Source: Bacillota bacterium (GTDB taxonomy: Bacteria; Bacillota; Clostridia; Lachnospirales; Lachnospiraceae). From it: DNA of 64,000 nt. Below, piece after piece: positions 37,156 to 46,495 of the stretch. Position numbers and translations under genes: made by a program. Position 1 is the stretch's first letter. Each line of letters opens with the position of its first letter. Location: positions 1 through 64,000 of the forward strand of contig JAEZZQ010000030.1 in the NCBI GenBank assembly GCA_023442465.1. The letters are read 5' to 3'. Under the pieces are notes generated by a model that made no database searches, was not told the origin of the DNA, and was given only the letters and a program-made list of their open reading frames with translations.

Positions 37156-38295
37156 TTATTCTTTAACGATATTGAAGGTATCCGCCAGCAGCAGCCAGTT
37201 AGCCCGAAATAGATTCATAATCGTCCAATAGCCTACCCCCCGCAGTCCATATTCCTGTACGAGAGAGAATTTCTCCCTCATGCTGCGGACATCCTCGAAC
37301 CAAACCTCATGAGCTAGCCCTTCACTTTCGTAAGTGAAGAAGGGAGACATGGCCACTTGGTCGAACTGGATGGGAACGTTATTGTCGATAGCGATCTGCA
37401 CAGCTTCTGTATTACTGATGGTGCGTGCCTTTGTTACTCCCCGCTCATAGGGGAGCGTCCAGTCGTAGCCGTAGTTGGGGATTCCCAGATTGATTTTCTC
37501 GATTGGAATCCTCGTAATGGCGTAGTCTACCACCTCCCGCACCTTATTGATAGGGGCCACGGCCATGGGAGGACCGTAGGTATAACCCCATTCATATGTC
37601 ATAAGGAGCACGTTGTCGGCAGCTGCGCCCAGAAGTCCATAATCTTTTCCACCGTAAAGAAGTCCCGGCTGGTTATCGGAGGTCTTGGGTGCGAGGGCTA
37701 CGGAGACGGGATAACCCACGGCATTTACTGCGGCGCGTACATTGGCGACGAACTCTGCAAAGGGGACTCTGTCTTCTGCGAGAATGTATTCAAAATCGAT
37801 GTCCACTCCCTCAAATCCTTTTTGGGAAATCATGGCAAGAAGCTGGTTGATGAGATTTTGCTGCACCGCTGCGTCACTTACTACTACAGTGATCAGGTGG
37901 TTGTTGAACAAGCCGTCCGGGCCGAAGGGGGTTAGCGTAAGGATAGGAGCGGTATTTTCCTCTTTTGCAAGCGCGATCATCCATGTGTCATCTATGGGCG
38001 GAGGAACGAGCTCGCCTGTGGTCGTAAATCCATAGGAGAATACGGATAAATCGGTGAGATAAGGCAGGGTTTCCGTCAGGTTAAAGCTATTGATGAAAGG
38101 ATAAGCATAGCCGTTTGTGTAGATGAATCTTTTGTCGCCGGTGTTTTCCCCTGTGCTGAGTAAAAGAGCTTGCCCTACGGCGAGGCGGTAAGGGGAAGAA
38201 AGCTGATTGTTATATATGATGGAATCTGCGGTAACTCCAAAGGCGGAAGCGATAGAATTCACAGTATCTCCAGCGTTTACGATATAAATAGTCAT
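37156..38295 (-). CDS. LysM plus GH18 glycosidase, spore cortex-lytic (YaaH/SleL) type
   Basis: 379 residues. An N-terminal LysM (IYIVNAGDTVNSIASAFGVTADSIIYNN) is followed by a GH18 barrel with acid Glu169 in GFEGVDIDFEY. YGYDWTLPYERG and the ending RGVGYWTIMNLFRANWLL are typical of the SleL/YaaH group. There is one LysM rather than two and no signal peptide, as for other spore-coat-deposited SleL proteins. Expected role: N-acetylglucosaminidase acting on cortex fragments during germination (family knowledge), so it supports a spore-forming host. It is convergent with gltA. Confidence 0.88.
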   Translation of the reverse strand: MTIYIVNAGDTVNSIASAFGVTADSIIYNNQLSSPYRLAVGQALLLSTGENTGDKRFIYTNGYAYPFINSFNLTETLPYLTDLSVFSYGFTTTGELVPPPIDDTWMIALAKEENTAPILTLTPFGPDGLFNNHLITVVVSDAAVQQNLINQLLAMISQKGFEGVDIDFEYILAEDRVPFAEFVANVRAAVNAVGYPVSVALAPKTSDNQPGLLYGGKDYGLLGAAADNVLLMTYEWGYTYGPPMAVAPINKVREVVDYAITRIPIEKINLGIPNYGYDWTLPYERGVTKARTISNTEAVQIAIDNNVPIQFDQVAMSPFFTYESEGLAHEVWFEDVRSMREKFSLVQEYGLRGVGYWTIMNLFRANWLLLADTFNIVKE

Positions 38296-38417
38296 GAGGA
38301 AGGGTCCTGAGGTGATTTGTATTATATTATGCGAAATAGCGGTTAGCAGTTACAAATGCCGGAGTTCTTTAAGGAGAGATAAAAGAAGAAATTGTATTAT
38401 AAATAATGGATATGGAA

Positions 38418-38444
38418 GAGGCGGGAGATTCATTCTCCCGCCTC
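38418..38444. terminator. GC-rich hairpin overlapping the stop of a 50-residue gene
   Basis: The perfect 11-bp stem GAGGCGGGAGA / TCTCCCGCCTC has a 5-base loop containing the TGA of the minus-strand gene. There is no good T-run on the minus side, so it may be a 3'-end or stability element rather than a classical terminator. Confidence 0.5.
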
Positions 38445-38582
38445 TTTCGAAATTACCTCGAGAACGTCAATTAAGTCGTAAATAGAATTCAGCCTTACAT
38501 TACGTCTCAGGATATTATTTTTTAAATCAATGGACAATGTTTCAAATTTTTCCCGGAGTTCCGGGGATACATAGGATGCCAT
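38430..38582 (-). CDS. Small conserved-looking protein, 50 residues
   Basis: The frame reads MASYVSPELREKFETLSIDL, continues LKNNILRRNVRLNSIYDLIDVLEVISKEAGE and ends in TGA. GGTGATAAT precedes the ATG at 38582. It is amphipathic and helical with no membrane segment or cysteines. The pattern 'SPELxxKFExLSxxLKxxIL' resembles a short hypothetical protein I associate with Lachnospiraceae genomes (memory, unverified). Its stop codon lies in the loop of a strong hairpin. Function unknown. Confidence 0.65.
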   Translation of the reverse strand: MASYVSPELREKFETLSIDLKNNILRRNVRLNSIYDLIDVLEVISKEAGE

Positions 38583-38666
38583 ATTATCACCTCGAGAATA
38601 GTGTGTGCAATAATTCGTGAAAAGACATAGGAAAATATTGGAGGTATTTGAGCAAAATATAGTCTG

Positions 38667-39293
38667 TTACCACATATTTATGTGAATTCTGTTGTCCATG
38701 GAATATTCCTTTTGAATAGTATATACTGCATCTTCCGACGGCTTTCCGATACCTATATAACAAGGCATCATATATTCTGCCGGAAAAGATAAGACACTTC
38801 TTACATATTCCTGCTCCTCTCCCAAGGGAATACGTAATGTGCATGCATACTCTTCTGCTGTAGCTGCCAGAAATATATTTTCGATGCAACACCATATAGA
38901 TGCAAAGGCATTGAGTGAAGACAAATTCTTTGGCTTTAATAAATCATTTTTTTGTTTGAACAGGGGGATTAGTACGCAACTGGCGTTTAATAGCATTTGA
39001 TATTGCTTTGGTATTGCATTATTGTACATTTTTTTTTGACAGTCGTCTTTTAATTTCCATGACTTCATAATAAAATCCAGACGTTTATCGGATATTTTTT
39101 TAGGGATTTTCTTTATTAGTTTTTCTATAACGGTCTTATCAGTTATAACAACAAAATGCCAATCCCTCATGTGATCATTCGTGGGGGCTTTCATCCCGGC
39201 ATCGATAATTTTATATAGGGTTTCCATATCGATGGATTCATTACTAAAGTCCCGTATAGTTCGCCGTTTATTTATTACATTATAAAAATCCAT
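38667..39293 (-). CDS. Nitroreductase-family flavoprotein
   Basis: 208 residues from ATG 39293, which has AAGAGGTG upstream; a GTG at 39302 is inside that ribosome site. The N-terminal FYNVINKRRTIRDFSNESID and APTNDHMRDWHFVVITD are the FMN-binding signature. The C-terminal SFPAEYMMPCYIGIGKPSED is also family-typical. It is probably an NAD(P)H-dependent reductase of nitro- or other electron-poor compounds. It follows a PNPOx-like flavoprotein gene and a MarR gene in the same direction, and the whole trio is AT-rich. Confidence 0.88.
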   Translation of the reverse strand: MDFYNVINKRRTIRDFSNESIDMETLYKIIDAGMKAPTNDHMRDWHFVVITDKTVIEKLIKKIPKKISDKRLDFIMKSWKLKDDCQKKMYNNAIPKQYQMLLNASCVLIPLFKQKNDLLKPKNLSSLNAFASIWCCIENIFLAATAEEYACTLRIPLGEEQEYVRSVLSFPAEYMMPCYIGIGKPSEDAVYTIQKEYSMDNRIHINMW

Positions 39294-39325
39294 ATCGATC
39301 ACCTCTTTCGTTTTCCAAAATGAGA

Positions 39326-39757
39326 TCAGAATTCTTCTATTGATAGAGTTGTGTTATTTAAGCCATGATAATAGTTGACTGTCTCAGCGGTAAATTTAAA
39401 AACGCAATAATCTTCGTCATCAATTCCTTTCGGATAATATATTTCGAATCCGTCTCTCCATAAAAAAGCTTTTGTATCGTGAACAGTACATACCTCCATC
39501 GTTCCGGTAAATAATGCACCTTTATATTCATTTATTGTGTCATCGCAATAATATACGGATGCTTTTGGATTGCTGAGAAATTGTTTCACACGTTTTGAAC
39601 TTGTATTAGTGGAAAAATAATGAGTTTTTATGCTGCTGTGTTCAAGGACAAGCATGCCTTTTATTTGCGGAAAGCCATCGCCGTTGACGGAGCCGATGTA
39701 TGCAACACGTGCATTATTACGTAATTTACAAATTTCTGATTTAATTTTTTCTTTCAT
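39326..39757 (-). CDS. Pyridoxamine 5'-phosphate oxidase-like flavin-binding protein
   Basis: 143 residues forming a split beta-barrel: NNARVAYIGSVNGDGFPQIKGMLVLEHSSIKTHYFSTNTSSKRVKQFLSNPKASVYYCD. Members bind FMN, F420 or heme and reduce diverse substrates; true PLP synthesis is unlikely at this length. It begins one base after the stop of the upstream MarR gene, so they form an operon. Confidence 0.85.
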   Translation of the reverse strand: MKEKIKSEICKLRNNARVAYIGSVNGDGFPQIKGMLVLEHSSIKTHYFSTNTSSKRVKQFLSNPKASVYYCDDTINEYKGALFTGTMEVCTVHDTKAFLWRDGFEIYYPKGIDDEDYCVFKFTAETVNYYHGLNNTTLSIEEF

Positions 39758-39758
39758 A

Positions 39759-40199
39759 TTATAACTCCCATTTTGTCATATTGTTTAATATCTTGTTAAG
39801 GCTTTTCTCGAAGGAGATGATTTCTTCATCATCAAATCCTTTGTAGAAAATTTCACTCATTTTAATGGACACTTCATCATATTGCTGTTTTAGATTTAAA
39901 GTGGCTGCAGTTAGCTTTATTTTGACTGTTCTGCGGTCAGAAGGATCATATACTCGTTGTATATGTCCGGATGATTCCAATCTATCGAGCATACTCGTCA
40001 AAGTAGTTTTGGCAAGTCCGGTTTTGCTTGCCAGCTCTTTGATTGGAATGTTATCTTTTTCCCATAAGACAAAAAGAATTCGTCCTTGAGCGCCGTTAAA
40101 TTGATTAATGCCATGTTCAATGAGTAATTTTTCAAATATACGTCCTTGAATTTGTTTGATTTTACTAATAAGAAATCCTCCATTAGTTTTACTGAGCAA
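39759..40199 (-). CDS. MarR-family regulator, first gene of the flavoprotein operon
   Basis: 146 residues from TTG 40199 with GGAGGTGATGGA upstream. The winged helix is IPIKELASKTGLAKTTLTSMLDRLESSGHIQRVYDPSDRRTVKIKLT, with the family DxRR motif. It probably senses a xenobiotic or oxidant and represses its own operon through the palindrome just upstream. Confidence 0.9.
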   Translation of the reverse strand: MLSKTNGGFLISKIKQIQGRIFEKLLIEHGINQFNGAQGRILFVLWEKDNIPIKELASKTGLAKTTLTSMLDRLESSGHIQRVYDPSDRRTVKIKLTAATLNLKQQYDEVSIKMSEIFYKGFDDEEIISFEKSLNKILNNMTKWEL

Positions 40200-40214
40200 T
40201 CCATCACCTCCTAT

Positions 40215-40240
40215 TATATAGTATAGTACTATATAGAACT
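40215..40240 (-). promoter_or_regulatory. Palindromic operator-like site upstream of the MarR operon
   Basis: The 12-bp perfect palindrome TATAGTACTATA (40222-40233) sits in a TATATAGTA..TATATAG context right before the ribosome site. Its position and symmetry fit MarR autoregulation. Confidence 0.55.
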
Positions 40241-40398
40241 AAAAATATCAAGTAATTTAAAATAAAAAAATAAATTTAATTGGCATTGCTTGGACTGATT
40301 ATATGGCAGCGGAATTCTGGACAGAATATTTTTTCCATTTAAATCAGAAAAATACATTAGTAGAAAACAATATATTCTACCATGTATTTTTCTTTTGA

Positions 40399-41385
40399 TT
40401 ACTGCAAGGAAATTATTTTTTGTTCTGATAAAACCCGAAGTGCCTCCTTCGCACGGTTAAGATAGCTGTGAGATTCCACGGCTATCTGCCCCTGTCTGCT
40501 GATTTTCTCCCTCTCATCGGGGGCATTAAGATAATGTTTAATCAGCTCGAGCGTCTGTTCCGGCGAGTCTGAGGTCAGTAAGTCCCTGCCCGATTGAAAG
40601 AGTCTGTTTATCTCCGGCGTGTCGGAGGTTATCAGAAATCCTCCGGAACCCATGATCTCATAGGTGCGCTGGCTGACCTGACGCATCTGGTTCTGTAAGC
40701 CGAGCATAATAGAAGCGGAGCTGTATACCTGATTGGCAAGGGTGTAATTCAGATAGCCGTGTATACAATCAGGCGGAATGTCGTTTCCAAGCAAATGGGT
40801 CATTTCGGCCCATTTCCTGCCCCAGAAATCAATACGGATTCCCTCGGCAATCAACGGAGCTATCAGAATTTTCAGGGAGGTAATACGGTAATGATGAGGA
40901 TATAACTGCAATACATTGGGATAAGCGTTAGCGACTACCGCAATGTCACACTTATATTTTGTATTGGGTGATGTCTTGTAATGAACGCCGGAATAATATC
41001 CGAAGTCCATGTGAGCAGATTTAAAGCCTAACATTTGATAATACAGAACTCTGCCCTTACAGATGGTAAAGACAAAGTCAGGCTTTAATTCCATAAGCAG
41101 AGGAAGAGTAAAATTATAGGTATGAGTAGGGTCCTCTGTCGCCCAGTATACCAACGGGATTTTCGCATTTTTGCTATAGAAATGAACCCATTTCGCTTTT
41201 TCTATCGTGGTTTCGCTGCTCCATCCCAGCATGAAAAGCAGATCCGGATGAAATTCCTCTATTATCATAGGAATCTTTTCCTTCGTCAACGGGCCTGAGA
41301 TTTTTATCTCACAGCCGGCTTCCCGAAAACCGTTGGGTAATCCGTTTATCAGCATAGGATGACTTTCCAGAAATAATATTTTCAA
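40399..41385 (-). CDS. CgeB-like glycosyltransferase
   Basis: 328 residues from TTG 41385, which has GAGGTG eight bases upstream. An open frame extends 42 codons further upstream but lacks a ribosome site and family-like sequence. The C-terminal third (GLQNQMRQVSQRTYEIMGSGGFLITSDTPEINRLF..AVESHSYLNRA) is the glycosyltransferase domain of spore maturation protein CgeB. The N-terminal KILFLESHPMLINGLPNGF is also typical. CgeB-like proteins decorate spore surfaces in Bacillus and other surface glycans elsewhere. The gene is isolated. Confidence 0.82.
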   Translation of the reverse strand: MKILFLESHPMLINGLPNGFREAGCEIKISGPLTKEKIPMIIEEFHPDLLFMLGWSSETTIEKAKWVHFYSKNAKIPLVYWATEDPTHTYNFTLPLLMELKPDFVFTICKGRVLYYQMLGFKSAHMDFGYYSGVHYKTSPNTKYKCDIAVVANAYPNVLQLYPHHYRITSLKILIAPLIAEGIRIDFWGRKWAEMTHLLGNDIPPDCIHGYLNYTLANQVYSSASIMLGLQNQMRQVSQRTYEIMGSGGFLITSDTPEINRLFQSGRDLLTSDSPEQTLELIKHYLNAPDEREKISRQGQIAVESHSYLNRAKEALRVLSEQKIISLQ

Positions 41386-41802
41386 TTTGGATACACCTCG
41401 TTTCTTTTCGGTCTGTAACCGAAGCCTATAATACATACTATTCCTTTGACATGCCACATGTGATGCTATGCCAGCGTAAAGGTCTTGACCTACATCCATC
41501 ATGCAAAGCATAAATGGTTTTTAGCCTATGTTCCGGATATAGAAATATATATGAGGGCGTAACTGTAACGCTTTTAAGACAATTATCTTGTGGGGTGAAG
41601 AATGCGGGAATGAATGTTGTGAAGGTGGTATCATATACTTTGAGGTTCCTTTTAAATACTGTTTTCCTTCAATGTCTTTTATATAACTTAAAGGTCAAAT
41701 TACTTGTGCCTGTTTGGAGAATTTGTTATAATTATGTCAAAGTTTGCAATTGGATATTTCTTACAAAAGTCAAGAAATAAAGAGACGGTCGGAGGGTTCG
41801 CT
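41386..41802. other. Intergenic region between the CgeB-like gene and the chemoreceptor pseudogene
   Basis: About 400 bases with no convincing gene, hairpin or promoter beyond generic AT-rich stretches. Confidence 0.4.
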
Positions 41803-42903
41803 ATGATGAGGGAAACAAAGGATAGGCTTCGCCGAAGGGCGAAAAGTGGGTTGGAACAGGCATTGAATATTACAACTATAAAAGCAGAAATACAAAAAAG
41901 TATCATATTGCTCGTTTAAGCAATCCTGAGACTGCACTGAGCGACCCCATTTATGATGGAATGAGGGGGGCGCTTACCATTTACTGTGCGGCACCTTTAT
42001 GGGAGGGCGGAAGATTTAATACTTCGATAGTCGGCACCGTAGTTGCGACTTTGGACGGCAGCATGCTGTCCGACATAGTAAAGGACATCAAGATAAGCAA
42101 TAACGGCTCTGCTTATATCATCAACGGCGAGGGCAACACCATCGCTCATCACAATTATGATCTGGTGACAGGTGAAAGCAATACTGTAAAAGAACTGCAG
42201 AATAATTCCTCCTTAAAACAGTTAGCAGCTTTAGAGACTAAGATGATGAATGGAGAAAGCGTTTTTGGGAAGTATAGATATGAAGGTGTATCGAAATATA
42301 TGGCATATATGCCGATAGGAATGAACGGATGGAGCCTTGCGGTAACGGCGCCTGTATCTGACTTTATCCGTGCTACCGTATTCAGCATTATAAGTATTTT
42401 TATTTCGTTGGCCATTACCATCGCAGTGGCGATCATGATAGCGAGACGTCTGGGAACGGCCATCGGCGATCCAATCTGCTATCCTTAAATGCGCAATTGA
42501 AGCGGCCCATGCAGGGGAAGCAGGGAAAGGCTTTGCAGTCGTTGCAGACCAGATACGGAAGCTGGCTGAACAAAGTGCGGAATCGGCTGTGGATACGAGG
42601 AAGCTGATTGAGGCTTCTATTGCGGAAGTGAACAACGGCGGAGAGATTACGAGAGACACCGCGGAATATTTGAAGAAAGTATTGAAAGGCTTGGATGAGA
42701 TTCTGGAATCGGTAGGAGAGGTAAGGACCGCCTCCGATAAGCAGGCTGCAGCGATAAAAGAGATAGAGGCAGGGGTAGGGCAGATTGCTCAGGTAGTGGA
42801 AAGCAATTCCGCTGCAGCGCAGGAAACGTCGGCTACCAGCGAGGAGCTTTCCGCGCAGTCGGAGAACCTGAATTCCCTGGTGGGCCGTTTTACGTTAAGT
42901 TAA
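41803..42903 (+). pseudogene. Decayed methyl-accepting chemotaxis protein
   Basis: The first 35 codons (MMRETKDRLRRRAKSGLEQA..IKAEIQKSIILLV) are a chemoreceptor N-terminus that stops at TAA 41917-41919, where TM1 should continue. The second half of a dCache sensor then appears (NTSIVGTVVATLDGSMLSDI..GWSLAVTAPVSDFIRAT) with TM2 and the start of HAMP (to about 42475). The frame next jumps directly into the signalling tip ([32 protein letters not shown]). One G is missing within the AATGCG(G)CAATTGAAG segment near 42491, so the tip is also out of frame. The last 104 codons to 42903 are open and end SLVGRFTLS. At least two internal deletions and one frameshift are therefore present. Confidence 0.85.
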
Positions 42904-42957
42904 AAAAATATTTATGGTCCCAATTTATGAACCGTGAAGAAAGGACGTACTGTTTGA

Positions 42958-44181
42958 ATGAATTACAAGGAAGCGTATGAAAAGCTGGAGAAGTGCGGGC
43001 AGTTGCACGTGCTCGATTACTATGAGAGACTGACGGTGCCGGAGAAGGAGGCACTGCTTGAACAAATTGATACCACCGATTTCAAAGTGCTTAAGTATTG
43101 CAAGAACAATACTACGAATCAGAAAGGAGAGATATCGCCCCTGACGGCCATGCAGCTTGCGCAGATCGATGAAAAGAGAGAAAGTTATACGGCCATCGGG
43201 CTTGGGGAAATTAGGAAGGGGAAGGTCGCGGCGGTGCTTTTGGCAGGAGGAATGGGAACGCGGTTGGGTTCCGACTCCCCCAAGGGAATGTTCGATATAG
43301 GAATTACCCGCCCGGTTTATATTTTTCAGAGAATCATTGAGAACCTTTTGGACGTAGTGAAGGCGGCGGGGACGTGGATCCATCTGTTTATCATGACCAG
43401 CGATAAGAACCATGAGATTACCATGGAGTTTTTTGCGGAGAAGGAATATTTCGGCTATAATAAAGATTTTGTGACGTTTTTTAAACAGGAAATGGTACCG
43501 GCCTCGGATTACGAAGGCAAGGCATACATGGAAGAAATGGGCAGGATTTCCACCTCTCCCAACGGAAATGGCGGTTGGTTTACCTCTATGAACAAATGGG
43601 GACTGGTGGATATCGTGAAAAAGGAGGGCATCGAATGGCTGAATGTGTTTGCGGTGGATAACGTGCTTCAGCGTATTGCGGACCCCTGCTTTGTGGGTGC
43701 CGTAATTGCTAACGGATGTGTTTCAGGAGCCAAGGTGGTAAAGAAGAAGACGCCGGACGAGCGTGTCGGTACTCTGTGTCTTGAGGATGGAAAGCCCTCT
43801 ATCGTGGAGTATTATGAGCTTACCGAGGCGATGAAGGAAGAAAAAGACGAACAAGGAGAACCTGCCTACAATTTTGGCGTTATCTTGAACTACCTTTTCC
43901 GGGAAAAGGATCTGGAAGCCATAGAGGAGAGCAAGCTTCCCCTTCACGTCGTGGAAAAGAAGATACCCTATATAGACAAAGAGGGAAACGCTGTTTTGCC
44001 GGATAAACCCAACGGTTATAAATATGAAACCTTGGTGCTTGATATGATTCATCAGGTGGATAATTGCCTTTCTTATGAAGTGGAGAGAAACAAAGAATTT
44101 GCTCCTATTAAGAACGCCATGGGTGTGGATTCTGTAGATACGGCCAGAGAGCTGTGTAAGGAAAATGGAATTATTTTATAG
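42958..44181 (+). CDS. UDP-sugar / UDP-N-acetylhexosamine pyrophosphorylase (UDPGP family)
   Basis: 407 residues. The nucleotidyltransferase signature VLLAGGMGTRLGSDSPKGMF lies at about residues 93-112, followed by NGNGGWFTSMNKWG and the substrate region FAVDNVLQRIADPCFVGA. This is the eukaryote-like UDPGP/AGX type, not the GalU type. It makes a UDP-sugar from UTP and a sugar-1-phosphate. With galE 125 bases downstream it may link galactose from the GH42 enzyme to UDP-glucose. Whether the natural substrate is Glc-1-P, Gal-1-P or GlcNAc-1-P cannot be decided here. Confidence 0.88.
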   Translation: MNYKEAYEKLEKCGQLHVLDYYERLTVPEKEALLEQIDTTDFKVLKYCKNNTTNQKGEISPLTAMQLAQIDEKRESYTAIGLGEIRKGKVAAVLLAGGMGTRLGSDSPKGMFDIGITRPVYIFQRIIENLLDVVKAAGTWIHLFIMTSDKNHEITMEFFAEKEYFGYNKDFVTFFKQEMVPASDYEGKAYMEEMGRISTSPNGNGGWFTSMNKWGLVDIVKKEGIEWLNVFAVDNVLQRIADPCFVGAVIANGCVSGAKVVKKKTPDERVGTLCLEDGKPSIVEYYELTEAMKEEKDEQGEPAYNFGVILNYLFREKDLEAIEESKLPLHVVEKKIPYIDKEGNAVLPDKPNGYKYETLVLDMIHQVDNCLSYEVERNKEFAPIKNAMGVDSVDTARELCKENGIIL

Positions 44182-44192
44182 TATTTAACATT

Positions 44193-44221
44193 TTGACAGT
44201 CATTAGTAACATTGCCATATT
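44193..44221 (+). promoter_or_regulatory. Candidate promoter of galE
   Basis: TTGACA (44193-44198), 17-bp spacer, CATATT (44216-44221): an ideal -35 and a weak -10. Confidence 0.45.
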
Positions 44222-44305
44222 GAAAAAAGACGATATGGGAGTAAACTTAAGGATAAGAAGCAAGACAGTAAGAAACAGTATTCAATTAGGCAGGAGGTAA
44301 GAAAA

Positions 44306-45322
44306 ATGGCAGTATTAGTCACAGGAGGCGCCGGTTATATCGGAAGCCATACGGTAATAGAATTACAGGGCGCAGGTTATGACGTAGTGGTTTTGGATAA
44401 CCTGAGCAATTCCAGCGAGAAGTCATTACAACGGGTGGAAAAGATTACCGGCAAGAAGGTGCCTTTTTATAAAGCTGATATTTTGGACAGAGAGGCGTTA
44501 AATCTCATATTTGAAAAAGAAAAAATTGATTCCTGTATTCATTTCGCAGGGCTGAAGGCGGTAGGAGAATCCGTAGCGAAGCCGTGGGAATATTATGAGA
44601 ATAATATTGCCGGAACGCTGACCTTAGTGGATGTGATGAGAAAGCACGGCGTGAAGAACATCATTTTTTCCTCCTCCGCAACCGTATACGGCGATCCGGC
44701 CATCATTCCCATTACGGAGGAATGCCCGAAGGGACAGTGCACTAATCCCTACGGATGGACCAAATCCATGCTCGAGCAGGTATTGACGGATATGCAGAAG
44801 GCCGACCCGCAGTGGAATGTTATCATCCTTCGTTATTTCAATCCTATCGGAGCGCATAAGAGCGGAACCATCGGTGAAAACCCTAACGGTATCCCCAACA
44901 ACCTGATGCCCTACATTACGCAGGTGGCAGTAGGTAAGCTGAAAGAGCTGGGCGTATTCGGCGATGATTACGACACTCCCGACGGAACCGGTGTAAGAGA
45001 TTATATCCACGTAGTGGACCTGGCAGCAGGCCATGTAAAGGCCCTTAAGAAGATAGAGGAAAAAGCAGGACTTAGCGTTTACAATCTGGGAACAGGAGTA
45101 GGTTACAGTGTGCTTGATCTTGTGAAGAATTTCGAAGAAGCTACGGGAGTGAAGATTCCCTATGTCATCAAGGACAGACGTCCCGGGGATATCGCAACCT
45201 GCTATTCGGATGCGGGCAAGGCGAAAAAGGAACTGGGCTGGGAGGCACAGTATGGAATCAAGGAAATGTGTGCGGATTCTTGGAGATGGCAGAGTAATAA
45301 TCCTGGCGGATACGAAGAATAA
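44306..45322 (+). CDS. galE: UDP-glucose 4-epimerase
   Basis: 338 residues, an extended [12 protein letters not shown] binds NAD. The catalytic Tyr149 and Lys153 lie in [21 protein letters not shown] and the C-terminal [22 protein letters not shown] are diagnostic of GalE. It interconverts UDP-galactose and UDP-glucose in the Leloir pathway. GGCAGGAGG precedes the ATG. A terminator follows. Confidence 0.97.
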   Translation: MAVLVTGGAGYIGSHTVIELQGAGYDVVVLDNLSNSSEKSLQRVEKITGKKVPFYKADILDREALNLIFEKEKIDSCIHFAGLKAVGESVAKPWEYYENNIAGTLTLVDVMRKHGVKNIIFSSSATVYGDPAIIPITEECPKGQCTNPYGWTKSMLEQVLTDMQKADPQWNVIILRYFNPIGAHKSGTIGENPNGIPNNLMPYITQVAVGKLKELGVFGDDYDTPDGTGVRDYIHVVDLAAGHVKALKKIEEKAGLSVYNLGTGVGYSVLDLVKNFEEATGVKIPYVIKDRRPGDIATCYSDAGKAKKELGWEAQYGIKEMCADSWRWQSNNPGGYEE

Positions 45323-45340
45323 ACAAAAATACAAAAAATA

Positions 45341-45387
45341 AAAAATGAGCGATGTAGCTGTCCCGGCGCACACCGCTCATTTTTTTG
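45341..45387 (+). terminator. Terminator after galE
   Basis: AAAAATGAGCG (45341-45351) pairs with CGCTCATTTTTT (45374-45385). A- and T-runs make it usable in both directions, also for the convergent hemolysin-III gene. Confidence 0.9.
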
Positions 45388-45415
45388 GCCTAATTATTGT
45401 ATATGGAAAAACATT

Positions 45416-46069
45416 CTATAAAACATAACGATACATAAAGATAAAATGGCAGATGCTCCCGCCCATAACGAACAAGTGAAAAATCTCATGTGAGCCGAAA
45501 TATGCGTGCTTCGCATTGAAAATGGGAAGCTTCAGCGCGTAGATGACACCGCCTACCGTATAGATGACACCTCCTGCCAGCAGCCAGAGAAAAGCGCCCT
45601 TGGGAAGAGCATTCCACAGTGATCCGAATACCCAGAGACAAACCCAGCCCATAGCGATGTAAATCGTGGAAGAAAACCACTTCGGACATGTAATCCACAG
45701 CGCTTTAATGAGAATGCCGAAAAGGGCGATTCCCCATACTACTGCAAGCAGCGTATAGCCGAGCGGACCTCCAAGTACAATCAGGCATACCGGGGTATAG
45801 GAGCCTGCGATAAGCACGAATATCATCATATGGTCTATCTTGCGGAATACCTTCAGAACTTTGGCGGATACCGTCAGCGAATGATAGGTGGCGCTGGCCC
45901 CATATAGAAGGATCATGCTCAGCATGAATACGGCCATTGCTGTAAAGGCAGCGCTGCCCGAAGCTGTAGCCGCTTTTATCAATAGAGGGACGGCGGCAAA
46001 AACCGCCATCATCATTCCAATAAAATGGGTAATTGCGCTGCCCGGTTCACGAATTGTTATTTGCATCAT
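45416..46069 (-). CDS. Hemolysin III / PAQR-family membrane protein
   Basis: 217 residues from ATG 46069, with GAGGAGGTAG just upstream; an in-frame GTG further up overlaps that ribosome site. There are seven membrane segments. The PAQR residues are present: MILLYGASATYHS (Ser..His) near the N-terminus and FGSHEIFHLFVMGGSICHF near the C-terminus, which hold a metal in the eukaryotic relatives. The family (YqfA/hemolysin III) acts in membrane homeostasis; hemolysis is not implied. Confidence 0.9.
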   Translation of the reverse strand: MMQITIREPGSAITHFIGMMMAVFAAVPLLIKAATASGSAAFTAMAVFMLSMILLYGASATYHSLTVSAKVLKVFRKIDHMMIFVLIAGSYTPVCLIVLGGPLGYTLLAVVWGIALFGILIKALWITCPKWFSSTIYIAMGWVCLWVFGSLWNALPKGAFLWLLAGGVIYTVGGVIYALKLPIFNAKHAYFGSHEIFHLFVMGGSICHFIFMYRYVL

Positions 46070-46201
46070 ATCTACCTCCTCACACAAAAGATGCGGTGTT
46101 TAAAAATGTAACATGTAGTATTGAAAACTACATCAAGCATGATTAGATACTACAACTTATTGTGTGGAATGTCAATAAAAATATGCATATAAAATAAAAA
46201 A

Positions 46202-46468
46202 TTAATCCTCTTCTATTACGTGAATTTCAAGGTAGTCGAAATCGATAGTTTCGATAAAATTATCTTGAGTGAATCGAACTTTATCGTGCCGTTTGAATTC
46301 CTGAACGGTAGAATCCAGCCAGATAGGCTTGCCTAAATCGAACTGATAAACGATTTCATCCATCGCATGGAATATCTTATGCGTCCTCGAGTCCTGGCTG
46401 TCATCGCATATGACGGTGTCCCGCAGTTGTCTATTATCCTTGAATATTTTTGCCCATAGTCGAAACAT
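46202..46468 (-). CDS. Conserved hypothetical protein, 88 residues
   Basis: Starts MFRLWAKIFKDNRQLRDTVI with GAAAGGAAG upstream of the ATG. It is mixed alpha/beta, acidic at the C-terminus (DFDYLEIHVIEED), with no membrane segment or cysteine pair. The compact start and ribosome site support a real gene. I do not recognise a characterised family. It stands alone between two intergenic gaps. Confidence 0.75.
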   Translation of the reverse strand: MFRLWAKIFKDNRQLRDTVICDDSQDSRTHKIFHAMDEIVYQFDLGKPIWLDSTVQEFKRHDKVRFTQDNFIETIDFDYLEIHVIEED

Positions 46469-46495
46469 GTTATAAAACTTCCTTTCGTAAGAGTA

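Noticed and set aside
38294..38485. 63-codon plus-strand frame opposite the 50-residue gene
   Set aside because: It is antisense to a better supported gene and crosses the GC-rich hairpin; no ribosome site.
41386..41511. 42-codon N-terminal extension of the CgeB-like protein
   Set aside because: No ribosome site and no family-like sequence; TTG 41385 is well placed behind GAGGTG.
45416..46069. Hemolysin III protein as a toxin
   Set aside because: The PAQR/YqfA family is widespread in harmless bacteria and the sequence gives no evidence of secretion or pore formation.
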